Origin: Streptomyces piniterrae
GTDB lineage: Bacteria; Actinomycetota; Actinomycetes; Streptomycetales; Streptomycetaceae
Direction: 5' to 3'
DNA length: 64,000 nucleotides
NCBI RefSeq assembly: GCF_005048155.1
Contig: NZ_SUMB01000001.1
Span: 496,001 to 560,000, forward strand
Below are positions 35,745 to 45,218 of this stretch, in pieces. The position numbers were made by a program, and so were the translations under genes. Positions within the stretch are counted from its first letter, which is position 1. Each line of letters opens with the position of its first letter. The notes beneath the pieces are model-generated. The model was not told where the DNA came from, did not search any database, and saw nothing but the letters and a program-made list of their open reading frames with translations.

Positions 35745-36257
35745 CTAGCCGCCCAGCAGCACGCCCCGGACGAAGGCGGCCTGCCCGGCGTGCTGGAGAT
35801 CGTCGGCGATCACACTGACCAGCCGGACGCCCAGCGTCACCGGCGGCGTCCACGCCCGGTCGACGACGCGCTCCAGATCCTTGTCCTCGACCCCTGCGAG
35901 GTACTGCACGGTGTGGTCGTGCACGGCTTCGTGGTAGCCGGCCAGCAACTGCTCGCTCAGGTCCCGCACCGCCGCCACGTCCTCGGCGGAGTGGCCGTAT
36001 CCGGTGTCGTCGTCCGGGAACGGCAGCCCGAACCGCTCGGACCAGTCCTGCGACGTCCAGATCTGCTCGGTGCCGGCCACTCCGGCGATGTGATCGTCCT
36101 GGATCCGGGTGAGATGCCAGACCAGCCAGCCGATCGAATTCACCTCGTCATCGATACGGGCGGCCAGCTCCTCGGGACCGAGCCCTTCGACCGCTTCCTC
36201 CACGGCCTCCCTGACCCGCCCGAAGGCATCGACGAGCAGGTCCCTTCCGGCGGTCAT
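35745..36257 (-). CDS. DinB-family (DUF664) protein
   Basis: 170 residues in a four-helix DinB-like arrangement: NSIGWLVWHLTRIQDDHIAG, LLAGYHEAVHDHTVQYL, LVSVIADDLQHAGQAAFVRG. The His of VWHL, the region near HEAVHDH and the His of DDLQHAG are placed to bind a divalent metal. In actinobacteria such proteins are often mycothiol-dependent enzymes; the substrate here is unknown. Confidence 0.85.
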   Translation of the reverse strand: MTAGRDLLVDAFGRVREAVEEAVEGLGPEELAARIDDEVNSIGWLVWHLTRIQDDHIAGVAGTEQIWTSQDWSERFGLPFPDDDTGYGHSAEDVAAVRDLSEQLLAGYHEAVHDHTVQYLAGVEDKDLERVVDRAWTPPVTLGVRLVSVIADDLQHAGQAAFVRGVLLGG

Positions 36258-36314
36258 ACGGGTTCCTTTTCGGGCGGTGGGGATGGACGACTAAAGGGAT
36301 CCGCTGGGCGGTCC

Positions 36315-36512
36315 TCACAGCGTGGGATAGATGTCTCCGCTCCCCATGCCGCTCTCCTGCTCGCTCTGGCTCTGGAGTTTGCGTGCCTTTTCCTGGAGCC
36401 GCTTCTTCTCTTCGGGATTGTTGGTCCGCTCCGCCGCCTCTTTGAGCTGCTGGGCCTTTTCCCGCATCTGCTGGATTCGCTCGAGTGACTCGTCTTTCGG
36501 GCTCATGACCAT
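36315..36512 (-). CDS. DUF6381 small coiled-coil protein
   Basis: 65 residues, highly charged: SLERIQQMREKAQQLKEAAE and NPEEKKRLQEKARKLQSQSE predict a helical coiled coil. The ATG at 36512 lies four bases after GAAGGA; an ATG six bases further in is also possible. It matches small Streptomyces proteins grouped as DUF6381. No function known. Confidence 0.75.
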   Translation of the reverse strand: MVMSPKDESLERIQQMREKAQQLKEAAERTNNPEEKKRLQEKARKLQSQSEQESGMGSGDIYPTL

Positions 36513-36794
36513 TCATTCCTTCGAGGAGGGAGTGAGAGCTGGTCCCCTCAGCCAACCAGGCTCCCGCCCGCACGGCATCTTGAGCGGCAACGCTCTGTGA
36601 CGGCTCATGCGAGACGACGGCAATCCGGGTCGCCGGCACGGCAGTTGATGCCTGGTGTCGTCATCGCGGCGACACGTATGGCCGACGGGGAATCGCGCTT
36701 TCCGTAAGAAATTCCCTCCGAGGGACAGGGGCCATTTCCGGCGGCCGCGAATCATGGCAACACCCGCTATGAGCCCTGTGGCGACGACCCCGGC
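36513..36794. other. Intergenic region, no gene seen
   Basis: 282 bases between the DUF6381 gene and the 3' end of the ABC permease, both on the minus strand. An AT-richer stretch near 36690-36735 (TTTCCGTAAGAAATTCCC) could hold the DUF6381 promoter. No clear terminator for the ABC operon was found. Confidence 0.35.
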
Positions 36795-38033
36795 CTACAC
36801 CCGGCCGTGCGACTTCTGTGCGCGCCGCGACAGCGAGTCGATGACCACGGCGATGAGCAGGACACCGCCCGTGATCATGAACTGGACGGCGGTCTGGATG
36901 CCCATCAGTGCCACGCCGGAGGCGATCGACTGGATGACGAGGACGCCCAGCAGCGCGGACCAGGTCCGGCCCCGGCCGCCGAACATGCTGGTGCCGCCGA
37001 TGACCGCCGCGGCGATGGCGTCCATCAGCAGGTTGCCGGAGCCCGAGGTCTGACTGGCCGAGGTGACCCGCGAGGCCAGGAACAGACCGCCCATCGCGGC
37101 CATCGTCCCGGACACCATGAAGACCGAGATCCGCACCAGATCCACGTTCAGACCGGTACGCCGGGCGGTCTCGACGCTGCCGCCCAGCGCGAAGATCATC
37201 CGCCCGTAGGAGGTGCGGCGCAGGACGAAGTCCAGGCCGACCAGGATGACGAGGAAGATCAGCAGGGCGAGCGGCAGCCCCAGGAACTGGTTGAGGACAT
37301 AGGCCGCGGCCAGCGTGATCGCCGCCAGTACGGCGGTCCGGACGATGATCTCGCTCAGCGGCCGGGACGGCACCCCGGCGGCCCGGCGGCGCCGCGCGTC
37401 CTGGTAGGAGGCGAGGAAGTAGCCGGCCGTGCCGAGCGCCGCCAGCCCGTAGGCGGCGGCGACATCGTTGAAGTAGAAGTTGGTCAGGCCGGCGAGCAGG
37501 CCCTTGTCGTCGAGGTTGATGGTGCCGCTGGTACCCAGGATGTAGAGCATCAGACCGTTCCAGCCCAGCAGGCCGGCGAGGGTGACCACGAACGCGGGCA
37601 CCCCGACCTTGGCGAAGAAGAATCCCTGTACCGCTCCGACCGCCGTGCCGCAGAGGATCGCGAGGAGGAGGGCGGGCCCTTCGGCCATGCCCTGGTTCAC
37701 GTTCAGCACCGCGAATGCGGCCGCCGCGAGACCGCTCACCGAGCCGACCGAGAGATCGATCTCGCCCAGCAGCAGCACGAAGACGACGCCGATGGAGATC
37801 AGTCCGACGCCGACGATGTCCACGCTGAGGTTGGACAGATTGCGCGGCGACAGGAAGTTCTCGTTGAGGGACTCGAAGATCAGCCACACCACGACGAGGC
37901 CGAGGGCCACCGGGAGCGAACCGAGCTCACCGCCGCGGAACCGGCGTTTGAACGTGTCGAAATAGCTCTCCACGCCACCTCCGCCGGCCCGCTCGTCGGG
38001 GCGGGCCTTCTCGACGGCCGGCGGTCTGCTCAC
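36795..38033 (-). CDS. Sugar ABC transporter permease (XylH/RbsC-like)
   Basis: 412 residues, GTG start overlapping the ATPase stop (GTGA). About ten membrane helices. The BPD-2 family hallmarks are GEIDLSVGSVSGLAAAAFAV, LRRTSYGRMIFALGGSVETARRTG and AAVIGGTSMFGGRGR. It carries sugars such as xylose, ribose or related pentoses; the exact substrate is not deducible. It is the last gene of an operon led by a SpoIIE-type phosphatase. Confidence 0.92.
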   Translation of the reverse strand: MSRPPAVEKARPDERAGGGGVESYFDTFKRRFRGGELGSLPVALGLVVVWLIFESLNENFLSPRNLSNLSVDIVGVGLISIGVVFVLLLGEIDLSVGSVSGLAAAAFAVLNVNQGMAEGPALLLAILCGTAVGAVQGFFFAKVGVPAFVVTLAGLLGWNGLMLYILGTSGTINLDDKGLLAGLTNFYFNDVAAAYGLAALGTAGYFLASYQDARRRRAAGVPSRPLSEIIVRTAVLAAITLAAAYVLNQFLGLPLALLIFLVILVGLDFVLRRTSYGRMIFALGGSVETARRTGLNVDLVRISVFMVSGTMAAMGGLFLASRVTSASQTSGSGNLLMDAIAAAVIGGTSMFGGRGRTWSALLGVLVIQSIASGVALMGIQTAVQFMITGGVLLIAVVIDSLSRRAQKSHGRV

Positions 38034-38809
38034 AGCTCCACCTCCCGCTCGTACGCCCTGCGGCGGGTCACGGCGTTGTCCGTGGCCCCGGTGATGGAGG
38101 AGATGATCTGTTCGTGGGACGTGGTCGTCACATCGAAGAAGCCGTTGTTGCGGCCCAGCCGCAGGACCGCGATCCAGTCCGCGACCGCCTTGACGTCACC
38201 CATGTTGTGGCTGATCAGCAGCACCCCGTGGCCGCGTTCCCGCAGCTGCTCCACGAGGTCGAGGACCTGGGCGGTCTGCTCGATGCCCAGCGCCGCGGTG
38301 GGCTCGTCGAGGAGCAGGAGTTTGGGCTCGCCGAGGAGCGAGCGGGAGATCGCCACGGTCTGCCGCTGGCCGCCGGACAGCGAGGCGACCGGCAGGCGCA
38401 CACTGGGCATCCGGATGGCGAGGGTGTCGAGCAGCCCCAGGGTGAGCCGCTCCATCTCCACCTCGTCGAGGACCCCGAATCTGCGGATCTCCCGGCCGAG
38501 GAAGAGATTGCCGACCACGTCGAGGTTGTCGCACAGGGCGAGGTCCTGGAAGACGGTGGCGATTCCCAGGTCCCGCGCTTCGTGCGGACGGGTGATCTGG
38601 ACGCTCCGGCCCTCCCACTCGACCGCGCCCGCGTCGGCCGGTGCGACCCCGGAGATCACCTTGACCAGCGTGGACTTGCCGGCGCCGTTGTCGCCCACCA
38701 GCGCGACGACCTCCCCGGCGTGTATCTCCAGCTCGACGTCCGCAAGCGCCTGGACCGCGCCGAACCGCTTGAAGATTCCGTGCAGCGCCAGCAAGGGAGG
38801 TGCCGACAT
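38030..38809 (-). CDS. Sugar ABC transporter ATP-binding protein
   Basis: 259 residues with a single ATPase domain: Walker A GDNGAGKSTLVKV, Q-loop FQDLALCDNLDVV, signature SLSGGQRQTVAISRSL, Walker B LLLLDEPTAAL and His switch LLISHN. Members of the RbsA/XylG group usually carry two fused copies (about 500 residues); this is the single-domain FrcA-like form, expected to dimerise. It lies 11 bases after the binding-protein gene. Confidence 0.92.
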   Translation of the reverse strand: MSAPPLLALHGIFKRFGAVQALADVELEIHAGEVVALVGDNGAGKSTLVKVISGVAPADAGAVEWEGRSVQITRPHEARDLGIATVFQDLALCDNLDVVGNLFLGREIRRFGVLDEVEMERLTLGLLDTLAIRMPSVRLPVASLSGGQRQTVAISRSLLGEPKLLLLDEPTAALGIEQTAQVLDLVEQLRERGHGVLLISHNMGDVKAVADWIAVLRLGRNNGFFDVTTTSHEQIISSITGATDNAVTRRRAYEREVEL

Positions 38810-38820
38810 ATGAACCCGCC

Positions 38821-39921
38821 TTACCTGGTGAGCCCCGCCTTCTCGCAGGCGGACGCGAATTTCGGGGTGCAGATCTGGTCGATCGTGTACATGCCGTCCT
38901 TGACGACGGTGTTCTTGATGTTGCCGGCGGTCACCGAGATCGGGGTGAGCAGTACGGCGGGGATGTCGCGGGTGGTCGCGCTGTTGATCCGGTCCTTCGC
39001 TATGCCGTCGAGCCGCTCACCGCGCACCAGCGCCACGGCCATGGTCGCGGCCGTGTACGCCTCGGGTTTGAAGGGCTTGTAGACGCTCATGTACTGCTCA
39101 CCCTTGACGATCCGCTGCATGGCCGCGAGTTCGGCGTCCTGCCCGGTGACCGGCGGCAGCGGTTCGATCTTGGCGGCCTTCAGGGCGGAGATGATGCCCG
39201 AGGCCAGGCCGTCGTTGGCGGAGTACACGCCGTCGATACGGTCCGCGCCGAGGGCCGCGATGGCGCCGGACATGTTGATGTTGGCGTTCGCCGGCCGCCA
39301 GCCCACGGTCTCGTAGGACTTCCCGATCCGCACCTTGCTCTTGAGCGCGGCCAGCGCGCCCTTCTCGAACCAAGCGGCGTTGGGGTCCGTGGAAGAGCCG
39401 TTCATCATGACGATCTGGCCGCCGTGCGCCTTGGCGCCGAGCGCCTTGAGCAGCGCCTCGCCCTGGAGCCTGCCGACCCGCTCGCCGTCGAACGAGACAA
39501 AGCCCGAGATCGGCCCCTCCGCGAGCCGGTCGTAGGCGATGACCTCGGTGCCCGCCCGTCGTGCGCTGTCGACCGAGGAGCGCAGCGACTTGGAGTCGAC
39601 GGCGTCGAGGATCAGCACCTTGGCCCGCTTGGTGATCATCGCATCCATCTGCTGCTGTTGGGTGGCCACGTCATGCTGCGCGCTGACGGCCTCCACCGAG
39701 CAGCTGGGGCACAGCTCATGGATCTTCTTCTCGATCAGCGGCCGGTCGAAGTTGTAGAAGCGGGCGGTGCTGTCCGGGAGAAGTACGCCGATGTCCACGC
39801 CGTTGCCGGAGGCAGGACCGCCCGCCCGCTCCGCTTCCTTGGCCTTCCCGCATGCGGCCGACCCGGTGGCCACACACAGCGCGACCAGGAGGACGGCGGC
39901 TCCCTGAAGGCGGACGTTCAT
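38821..39921 (-). CDS. Sugar ABC transporter substrate-binding lipoprotein (XylF-like)
   Basis: 366 residues, start ATG. Signal peptide with a lipobox-like GSAAC, so probably lipid-anchored at Cys24. Periplasmic-binding-protein type 1 fold: VDIGVLLPDSTARFYNFDRP, LILDAVDSKSLRSSVDSARR, VIAYDRLAEGPISGFVSFDG and YSANDGLASGIISALKAAKI. It begins one base after the stop of the phosphatase gene, so the two are probably coupled. Confidence 0.9.
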   Translation of the reverse strand: MNVRLQGAAVLLVALCVATGSAACGKAKEAERAGGPASGNGVDIGVLLPDSTARFYNFDRPLIEKKIHELCPSCSVEAVSAQHDVATQQQQMDAMITKRAKVLILDAVDSKSLRSSVDSARRAGTEVIAYDRLAEGPISGFVSFDGERVGRLQGEALLKALGAKAHGGQIVMMNGSSTDPNAAWFEKGALAALKSKVRIGKSYETVGWRPANANINMSGAIAALGADRIDGVYSANDGLASGIISALKAAKIEPLPPVTGQDAELAAMQRIVKGEQYMSVYKPFKPEAYTAATMAVALVRGERLDGIAKDRINSATTRDIPAVLLTPISVTAGNIKNTVVKDGMYTIDQICTPKFASACEKAGLTR

Positions 39922-39922
39922 G

Positions 39923-42442
39923 TCAGGGGACCTCCTCGCCCCGTGCCCCGGGCTCCGCGTCCGCCGCCCGGAACCGCTCCCGCGGCGGCAGCGCGACCTC
40001 GCTCCACACCTGCTTGCCACCGCTCAGCGGCAGCGACCCCCAGGACGCCGACATCGCCTCGACGAGCAGCAGCCCGCGGCCGCCGGTCGACTCCCAGTCC
40101 ACCGACGCCGGCTTGACGGGGGTGCGCGGCGAGGTGTCGTTGACGGCGATACGCAGATGTTCCGCGGTCAGCGTCAGATCCAGCCGCACCTCCCCCTGGG
40201 TGTGCACGATCGCGTTGGTGACCAGCTCCGACACCACCAGCAGCGCCACGTCCACCTCGTCCGTCACCTGCCACGCGCGCAGCTTCCGCGCGGTGAAGCG
40301 GCGGGCGTGCATCACCGCGTCGGGGAGCCGCCACACCGCCCAGCGGGCCCGGATCGGCTGCACCCGCATCCCGTCGTAGCGCAGCACCAGCACCGCGACA
40401 TCGTCGTCCCGCCGGGTCGCGCTGCCGAGCAGATCGTCGGCCACCCGCCCGGCGTCGGCCGGATCGGTACGGGCCAGCACCTCGCGCACCCGGCGGATGC
40501 CGTCCTCCAGGGGCAGGTCGGCCGATTCGGCGAGGCCGTCCGTGAGCAGGGTGAGCACCGTGCCGGGGGCAAGACCGACCTCGGTCATCGGGAACTCCGC
40601 CTCCATGACCACGCCCAGCGGGGGCCCGCCCTCGACCGCCACCTCCTCGGTGCTGCCGTCGGGATGCCGCAGCAACGGCGGCAGATGCCCGGCCCGGACG
40701 AACCAGGCGATGCCTTCCACCATGTCCAGGTCGACATAGCAGCAGGTGGCGAAGAGATCGGTCTCCATGCCGACGAGCAGCCGGTTGGTGTGGGCGACCA
40801 CGACGTCCGGCGGGTGGCCCTCCACCGCGTAGGCCCGGATGGCCGTGCGCATCTGCCCCATGATCGTGGCGGCTCCCGCGCTGTGCCCCTGCACATCGCC
40901 GATGACCAGCGCCACATGGCCTTCGGTGAGGGGAATGACGTCGTACCAGTCGCCGCCGACCTCCAGCCCCACCGTGGCCGGCAGATAGCGGGCGACGGCC
41001 ACCCCGCCGGGCAGCTGAGGCAGCTTGCGGGGCAGCAGACTGCGCTGCAGCATCGTGGCCAGCTCGTGCCCGGCGTCCAGTGCGTGGGCGCGCACCAGGG
41101 CCTGTCCGACCAGACCGGCCGTCGCGGTCAGCAGGGAGCGTTCCTCAGGACCGAACCGGTGCTCCTGGTCCCATCCGACCAGGCACACCCCGACCATCCG
41201 GCCCTCGGCCGGCAGCGGCAGCACCGCGAGACCACCGGGGCCGATGCCCTCCAGTCCGGGCTCCAGCTCGGCCCCCGGAGGCCACAGGGCCACATGCCCG
41301 GCACGCAGCGCGCCCTCCAGGCTGGGCATGGTGTGGCAGGACGCGTCGGGCCACTCGGAACGCCACTCGGACCGCCACGCCGTGGGCCAGGCATCCGGTT
41401 CCGGGGGGTCGAGGACCGTGACCACGAACCGGTCGGCCTCGACCTCGGCGACCGCCACCCGGCTGGCGTCCAGCGGCACCCGCAGCGCGGCGACCACCAC
41501 CCGGCTGACGTCCCGGATCGTCGTCGCGCCGGCCAGCGCGGCGGACAGCCGCTGCACGATGGAGACCTCGTCGGCGCTGGAACGCAGATACGAGGCGTCG
41601 GCGACCACGCCCAGGACGCGCTGCGGTGAGCCGTCGGCGGCCAGCTGCACCCGGCAGCGCAGGCTCAGCCAGCGCAGCGCGCCATCGGGCCGGCGGATAC
41701 GGAACGCCAGCTCATGGCCGGTGGGGGCCAGCCGGCCCGGCTCCACGATCGACATCAGCGCGGGCACATCGTCCGGGACGGTGTGCTCCAGCAGGGTCTC
41801 CACCCGCTCGTCGAAGTCGTCGCGGCCGATCCCGAACAGGTCCAGGACCTGCGCTTCCGCCTCGATCCGCCCGGTGCGCAGCGCCAGCGTGAACCCGCCG
41901 CCCCGGAGGGTGTCCAGACCGGGCCCGAGCAGCATCCGCCGCTCCGCCCACCCCTCGCCCGGCCAGCCCTCCCGTTCCTCCGCCGGTTCACGAGCCGGAC
42001 GCTTCTCCGGCGCGATGGTGCGCTCCGCGACGGCCTCAAGACCCGCGGCCACCTGGTCGGCATGCAGCTCCAGAAGGCTGCGGCGGTCGGCGTCGAAGGC
42101 GTTCGCCGACTCGTCCACGACGACCAGGCAGCCCAGCCGCTTGGTGTCGTCGCCCAGCGGCAGCACGCCCAGGGAGACATCGGCCGCGTGTTCCTCCGGG
42201 CTCAGCCACAGGGGCAGCCCGGTACGGAAGGCCGCCGCCACGGGGGAGTCGCCGGACAGGTCATAGCGCGTCGGCAGCCCGTAGGTGACGCCGGAACCGC
42301 CGACCATCTCGGCCAGCTGAAGCTCGCCGTCTGCTGCGGTCGGCACATAGACGGCGGTCAGCTCGGCCCCGGAAGATCCATGGACCCGCGCGGTCACTGC
42401 CTGCACCGCCTCCGTACGCGGGAAGCCGTCGTCGTAAGCCAC
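39923..42442 (-). CDS. Multi-sensor SpoIIE-type phosphatase with HATPase domain
   Basis: 839 residues from a GTG. In order: an N-terminal GAF-like region (to about 150), a PAS domain near 175-290 (VLDLFGIGRDDFDERVETLL, LRWLSLRCRVQLAADG), a second GAF (about 300-470), a PP2C-type SpoIIE phosphatase (VGGDWYDVIPLTEGHVALVI, GDVQGHSAGAATIMGQMRT, LTDGLAESADLPLEDG) and a C-terminal RsbW-like HATPase (VVSELVTNAIVHTQGEVRLD, GGRGLLLVEAMSASWGS). Such proteins control anti-sigma networks. Here the gene is immediately followed by a sugar ABC transporter in one operon, which is unusual. Confidence 0.9.
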   Translation of the reverse strand: MAYDDGFPRTEAVQAVTARVHGSSGAELTAVYVPTAADGELQLAEMVGGSGVTYGLPTRYDLSGDSPVAAAFRTGLPLWLSPEEHAADVSLGVLPLGDDTKRLGCLVVVDESANAFDADRRSLLELHADQVAAGLEAVAERTIAPEKRPAREPAEEREGWPGEGWAERRMLLGPGLDTLRGGGFTLALRTGRIEAEAQVLDLFGIGRDDFDERVETLLEHTVPDDVPALMSIVEPGRLAPTGHELAFRIRRPDGALRWLSLRCRVQLAADGSPQRVLGVVADASYLRSSADEVSIVQRLSAALAGATTIRDVSRVVVAALRVPLDASRVAVAEVEADRFVVTVLDPPEPDAWPTAWRSEWRSEWPDASCHTMPSLEGALRAGHVALWPPGAELEPGLEGIGPGGLAVLPLPAEGRMVGVCLVGWDQEHRFGPEERSLLTATAGLVGQALVRAHALDAGHELATMLQRSLLPRKLPQLPGGVAVARYLPATVGLEVGGDWYDVIPLTEGHVALVIGDVQGHSAGAATIMGQMRTAIRAYAVEGHPPDVVVAHTNRLLVGMETDLFATCCYVDLDMVEGIAWFVRAGHLPPLLRHPDGSTEEVAVEGGPPLGVVMEAEFPMTEVGLAPGTVLTLLTDGLAESADLPLEDGIRRVREVLARTDPADAGRVADDLLGSATRRDDDVAVLVLRYDGMRVQPIRARWAVWRLPDAVMHARRFTARKLRAWQVTDEVDVALLVVSELVTNAIVHTQGEVRLDLTLTAEHLRIAVNDTSPRTPVKPASVDWESTGGRGLLLVEAMSASWGSLPLSGGKQVWSEVALPPRERFRAADAEPGARGEEVP

Positions 42443-42639
42443 GGTCGCCGTATCCGCCCTCGGTGCCGAGGCGTCCGCCCCGGCACCCCACTATCGGATA
42501 TTTCGTCATTTAACGTCTCCACCCCATGATGCGGCATCCAGGGAGGCACGAGCCAGTCCGGCACCGGCCCGCCGGGCGGTGTGTGCGGCCGACCGGGTGA
42601 CGGTGCCAGGGCTTGTCCGACGGGGGCAGGGCCTGGCGG

Positions 42640-43332
42640 TCAGTGCGCCGTGGCCCAGGCGTACCGGTGCTCGGGGCGGCCGGTGTCGCCGTATTTCAGC
42701 GTCAGGCTGATGTGCCCGGCCCGTTCGAGGTGCTTGAGGTAGCGCTGGGCCGTGGAGCGGCTGACGCCGGCGCGTTCGGCGACCTCATGGGCGGAGAGCG
42801 GGCGTTGGGCCTCGCCCAGGACACGCCGCATCAGGTCGACGGTCGCCGCGGAATGTCCCTTGGGGAGCTCCGAGTGCGGGGTGTCGGTGGTCCGGAACGC
42901 GCCGAAGATACGGTCCACCTGCTCCTGGCCCGCCTCGCCGCGCCCCCCGACGCCCTCGACGGTGCGGCGCAGCGCCGCATAGCCGTCGAGCCTGGCGCGC
43001 AGCCCGGCGAAGCCGAACGGCTTGACCAGGTACTGCAGCGCGCCGTACCGCATCGCGGCCTGCACGGTGGCGACATCGCGGGCCGCCGTCACCATGATCA
43101 CGTCGGCGTGGTGGCCGAGCTGCCGCAGCCGCCGCACCAGCGTGAGACCGGTTTCGTCCGGCAGATAGTGGTCGAGCAGGACCAGGTCGACCGGGGTGCG
43201 TTCCAGAGTGGCCAGCGCCTGGGCCGCGGTGTGCGCGCGGGCGACGACGCGGAAGCCGGGCACCTGGGCCACATACGCGGCATTGATCTCGGCCACGCGG
43301 AAGTCGTCGTCCACCACCAGGACATCGATCAT
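42640..43332 (-). CDS. CitB/DcuR-type response regulator
   Basis: 230 residues, ATG overlapping the kinase stop (ATGA). The receiver has VLVVDDDFRVAEINAAYV, phospho-acceptor Asp54 in LVLLDHYLPDETG, and MVTAARD and YLVKPFGFAGL. The C-terminal HTH reads LSAHEVAERAGVSRSTAQRY. The family controls uptake or use of carboxylates. It probably acts on the repeats at 45042-45118. Confidence 0.92.
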   Translation of the reverse strand: MIDVLVVDDDFRVAEINAAYVAQVPGFRVVARAHTAAQALATLERTPVDLVLLDHYLPDETGLTLVRRLRQLGHHADVIMVTAARDVATVQAAMRYGALQYLVKPFGFAGLRARLDGYAALRRTVEGVGGRGEAGQEQVDRIFGAFRTTDTPHSELPKGHSAATVDLMRRVLGEAQRPLSAHEVAERAGVSRSTAQRYLKHLERAGHISLTLKYGDTGRPEHRYAWATAH

Positions 43333-44975
43333 CTGGACCCTCCTGCGGCCGTGAGCCGGCGCTCGCGCGCGCCGTCCTCGGGGGCGAGTGCCTCGGGCAG
43401 TACGACGGTGAACACCGCGCCGCCGCCCGCGCGGGCGGTCACCCGGGCCATGCCGCCGTAACGCTCGGCGAGCCGGCGCACCAGGGCGAGACCGAGCCCC
43501 CGGCCGCGGCGCGCCGGCGCGCCCGTGGCGCCCTTGGTGGACCAGCCCTCGGCGAAGATCTGCCGGCGCCTCCCGGGCGGCACACCGGGCCCGGTGTCAC
43601 AGACCCGCAGCACGGCGGTGGTGTGCTCGGCCCGCAGTTCCACCTCCACGAACGGCTCGTCGCAGCGGCGCTCCGCGACGGCGTCCAGCGCGTTGTCGAT
43701 GAGATTGCCGAGCACGGTCACCAGGTCGCGCGGATCAACGACCGTGTCGGGCAGCAGCGTTGAGGCCGAAACCCGCAGCGCCACACCGCGCTCGGCCGCG
43801 ACGGCCGCCTTCCCGACCAGAAGCGCGGAGAGCAGCGGATCACGCACCCGCTCGGAGATCTGTTCCGCCGACGCCCGGTGCGCGTCGGCCACTTCGGCGA
43901 CGAACTCCACCGCCTTGTCGTGCAGGCCGAGTTCCAGCAGCCCGAGCACCGTGTGCAGCCGGTTGGCGTGTTCGTGGTCCTGGGCCCGCAACGCGTCCAA
44001 GAGGCCCTGGGTGCTGTCCAGTTCACGGCCGAGCAGCTCCAGTTCGGTACGGTCCCGCAGGGTCACCACGCCCCCGCCGTCCCGCGTGGGCAGCCGGTTG
44101 GCGACCAGCACCCGGCCCCCGCTGACGGTCAGCAGATCCGCCCCGTCCACCCGCCCCGCCAGCACGTCCGTCGTCCGCCCCGGGGGCAGCACCTCGTCCA
44201 GGGCGCGGCCTGCGGCATCCGGGCCGAGGCCGAGCAGCCGCCCGGCCTCGTCGTTGACGAGGCGGATCCGGCCGTCCCGGTCGAAGGCCACCACGCCCTC
44301 GCGGATCCCGTGCAGCATCGCCTCCCGCTCGTCGAGCAGCGCGGAGATATCGGCGAAGGCGACCCCGTGCGTACGCCGGCGGAGCCTGCGGGACAGCCCG
44401 ATCGCGGCCAGTACGCCCACGAACAGCGCGGCGCCCGCGTACAGCAGCAGCTCGGGGATGGTGCTCAGCAGCCGCGCCCGGACGCTGTCGTAGGCGATGC
44501 CGACCGAGACCGCGCCGACGATCGCCCCGCGGCCGTCGCGCAGCGGCACCTTGGCGCGGGCGGAGGGCCCCAGCGTGCCGGTGTCGATCTGCCGGACCTC
44601 CCGGCCGGCGAGGGTCAGGCTCGGGTCGGTCGAGACATGCTGCCCGATTTCGACGGTATGCGTATGGGACCAGCGCACGCCCCGGGTGTCCATCACGACG
44701 ACGTACAGCGCACCGGTGGCCCGGCGGATCCGCTCGGCGTCGCGTTGCACCGGCCCGCCCGCGCTGGGCCGGCTGGTGACCAGGTCCCGGGCCAGCCCCG
44801 GATCGGCCGCGGTGGTCTGTGCGATGGACAGCGCCCGGCGCATCGCCTGGTCGTCCAGCTCGGAGCTGAACGGGGCGAGGAACAGACTGGTGGCCAGGAC
44901 CGTCACTCCGGTGGTGAGGGCCAGCTGCACGGCCAGGACCTGCGCGGAGACGCGCCGGGGCCAGCGGATCCGCAT
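43329..44975 (-). CDS. CitA/DcuS-type sensor histidine kinase
   Basis: 548 residues, ATG with GGGAGG upstream. Two membrane helices (about 13-33 and 175-195) enclose an extracytoplasmic PAS-like sensor (ATGALYVVVMDTRGVRWSHT, IGQHVSTDPSLTLAG, SARAKVPLRDGRGAIVGAVS) of the citrate/C4-dicarboxylate type. A cytoplasmic PAS (ALLDEREAMLHGIREGVVAF) and SpoOB-type H-box (RAQDHEHANRLHTVLGLLEL) and HATPase (NLIDNALDAVAE, GRGLGLALVRRLAERYGG) follow. The sensor type suggests a carboxylate ligand. Confidence 0.92.
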   Translation of the reverse strand: MRIRWPRRVSAQVLAVQLALTTGVTVLATSLFLAPFSSELDDQAMRRALSIAQTTAADPGLARDLVTSRPSAGGPVQRDAERIRRATGALYVVVMDTRGVRWSHTHTVEIGQHVSTDPSLTLAGREVRQIDTGTLGPSARAKVPLRDGRGAIVGAVSVGIAYDSVRARLLSTIPELLLYAGAALFVGVLAAIGLSRRLRRRTHGVAFADISALLDEREAMLHGIREGVVAFDRDGRIRLVNDEAGRLLGLGPDAAGRALDEVLPPGRTTDVLAGRVDGADLLTVSGGRVLVANRLPTRDGGGVVTLRDRTELELLGRELDSTQGLLDALRAQDHEHANRLHTVLGLLELGLHDKAVEFVAEVADAHRASAEQISERVRDPLLSALLVGKAAVAAERGVALRVSASTLLPDTVVDPRDLVTVLGNLIDNALDAVAERRCDEPFVEVELRAEHTTAVLRVCDTGPGVPPGRRRQIFAEGWSTKGATGAPARRGRGLGLALVRRLAERYGGMARVTARAGGGAVFTVVLPEALAPEDGARERRLTAAGGSR

Positions 44976-45041
44976 ACCGCCTCCCTTGTCTCCGGCCGCC
45001 CGCAGCAAAACGGAAGCGGCACTTCTTTGTGATGTCGCAGC

Positions 45042-45118
45042 CATGTGACGTTGTGGTGCACGCAACGTAAGCGGCCGGGGCGGAATCGCCCAGCCCCGGG
45101 TCGTGCATGTGACGTTGT
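45042..45118. promoter_or_regulatory. Direct-repeat operator candidate, two-component/ABC divergent promoter
   Basis: CATGTGACGTTGT occurs at 45042-45054 and again at 45106-45118, 64 bases apart (about six helical turns). The first copy continues into an inverted ACGTTG..CAACGT (45048-45068). The pair lies between the divergent kinase gene (start 44975) and the ABC transporter gene (start 45219). I infer binding sites for the CitB-type regulator. Confidence 0.6.
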
Positions 45119-45218
45119 AGCGTGAGCAAAACGAGCACAACAGGGTTTGCGCGCAGAAAGGCAGCTTGCGCCCACAAGGCTGCCGCAGTGGCCCGGGTCA
45201 CTCCTAGCCTCCCGGGTC

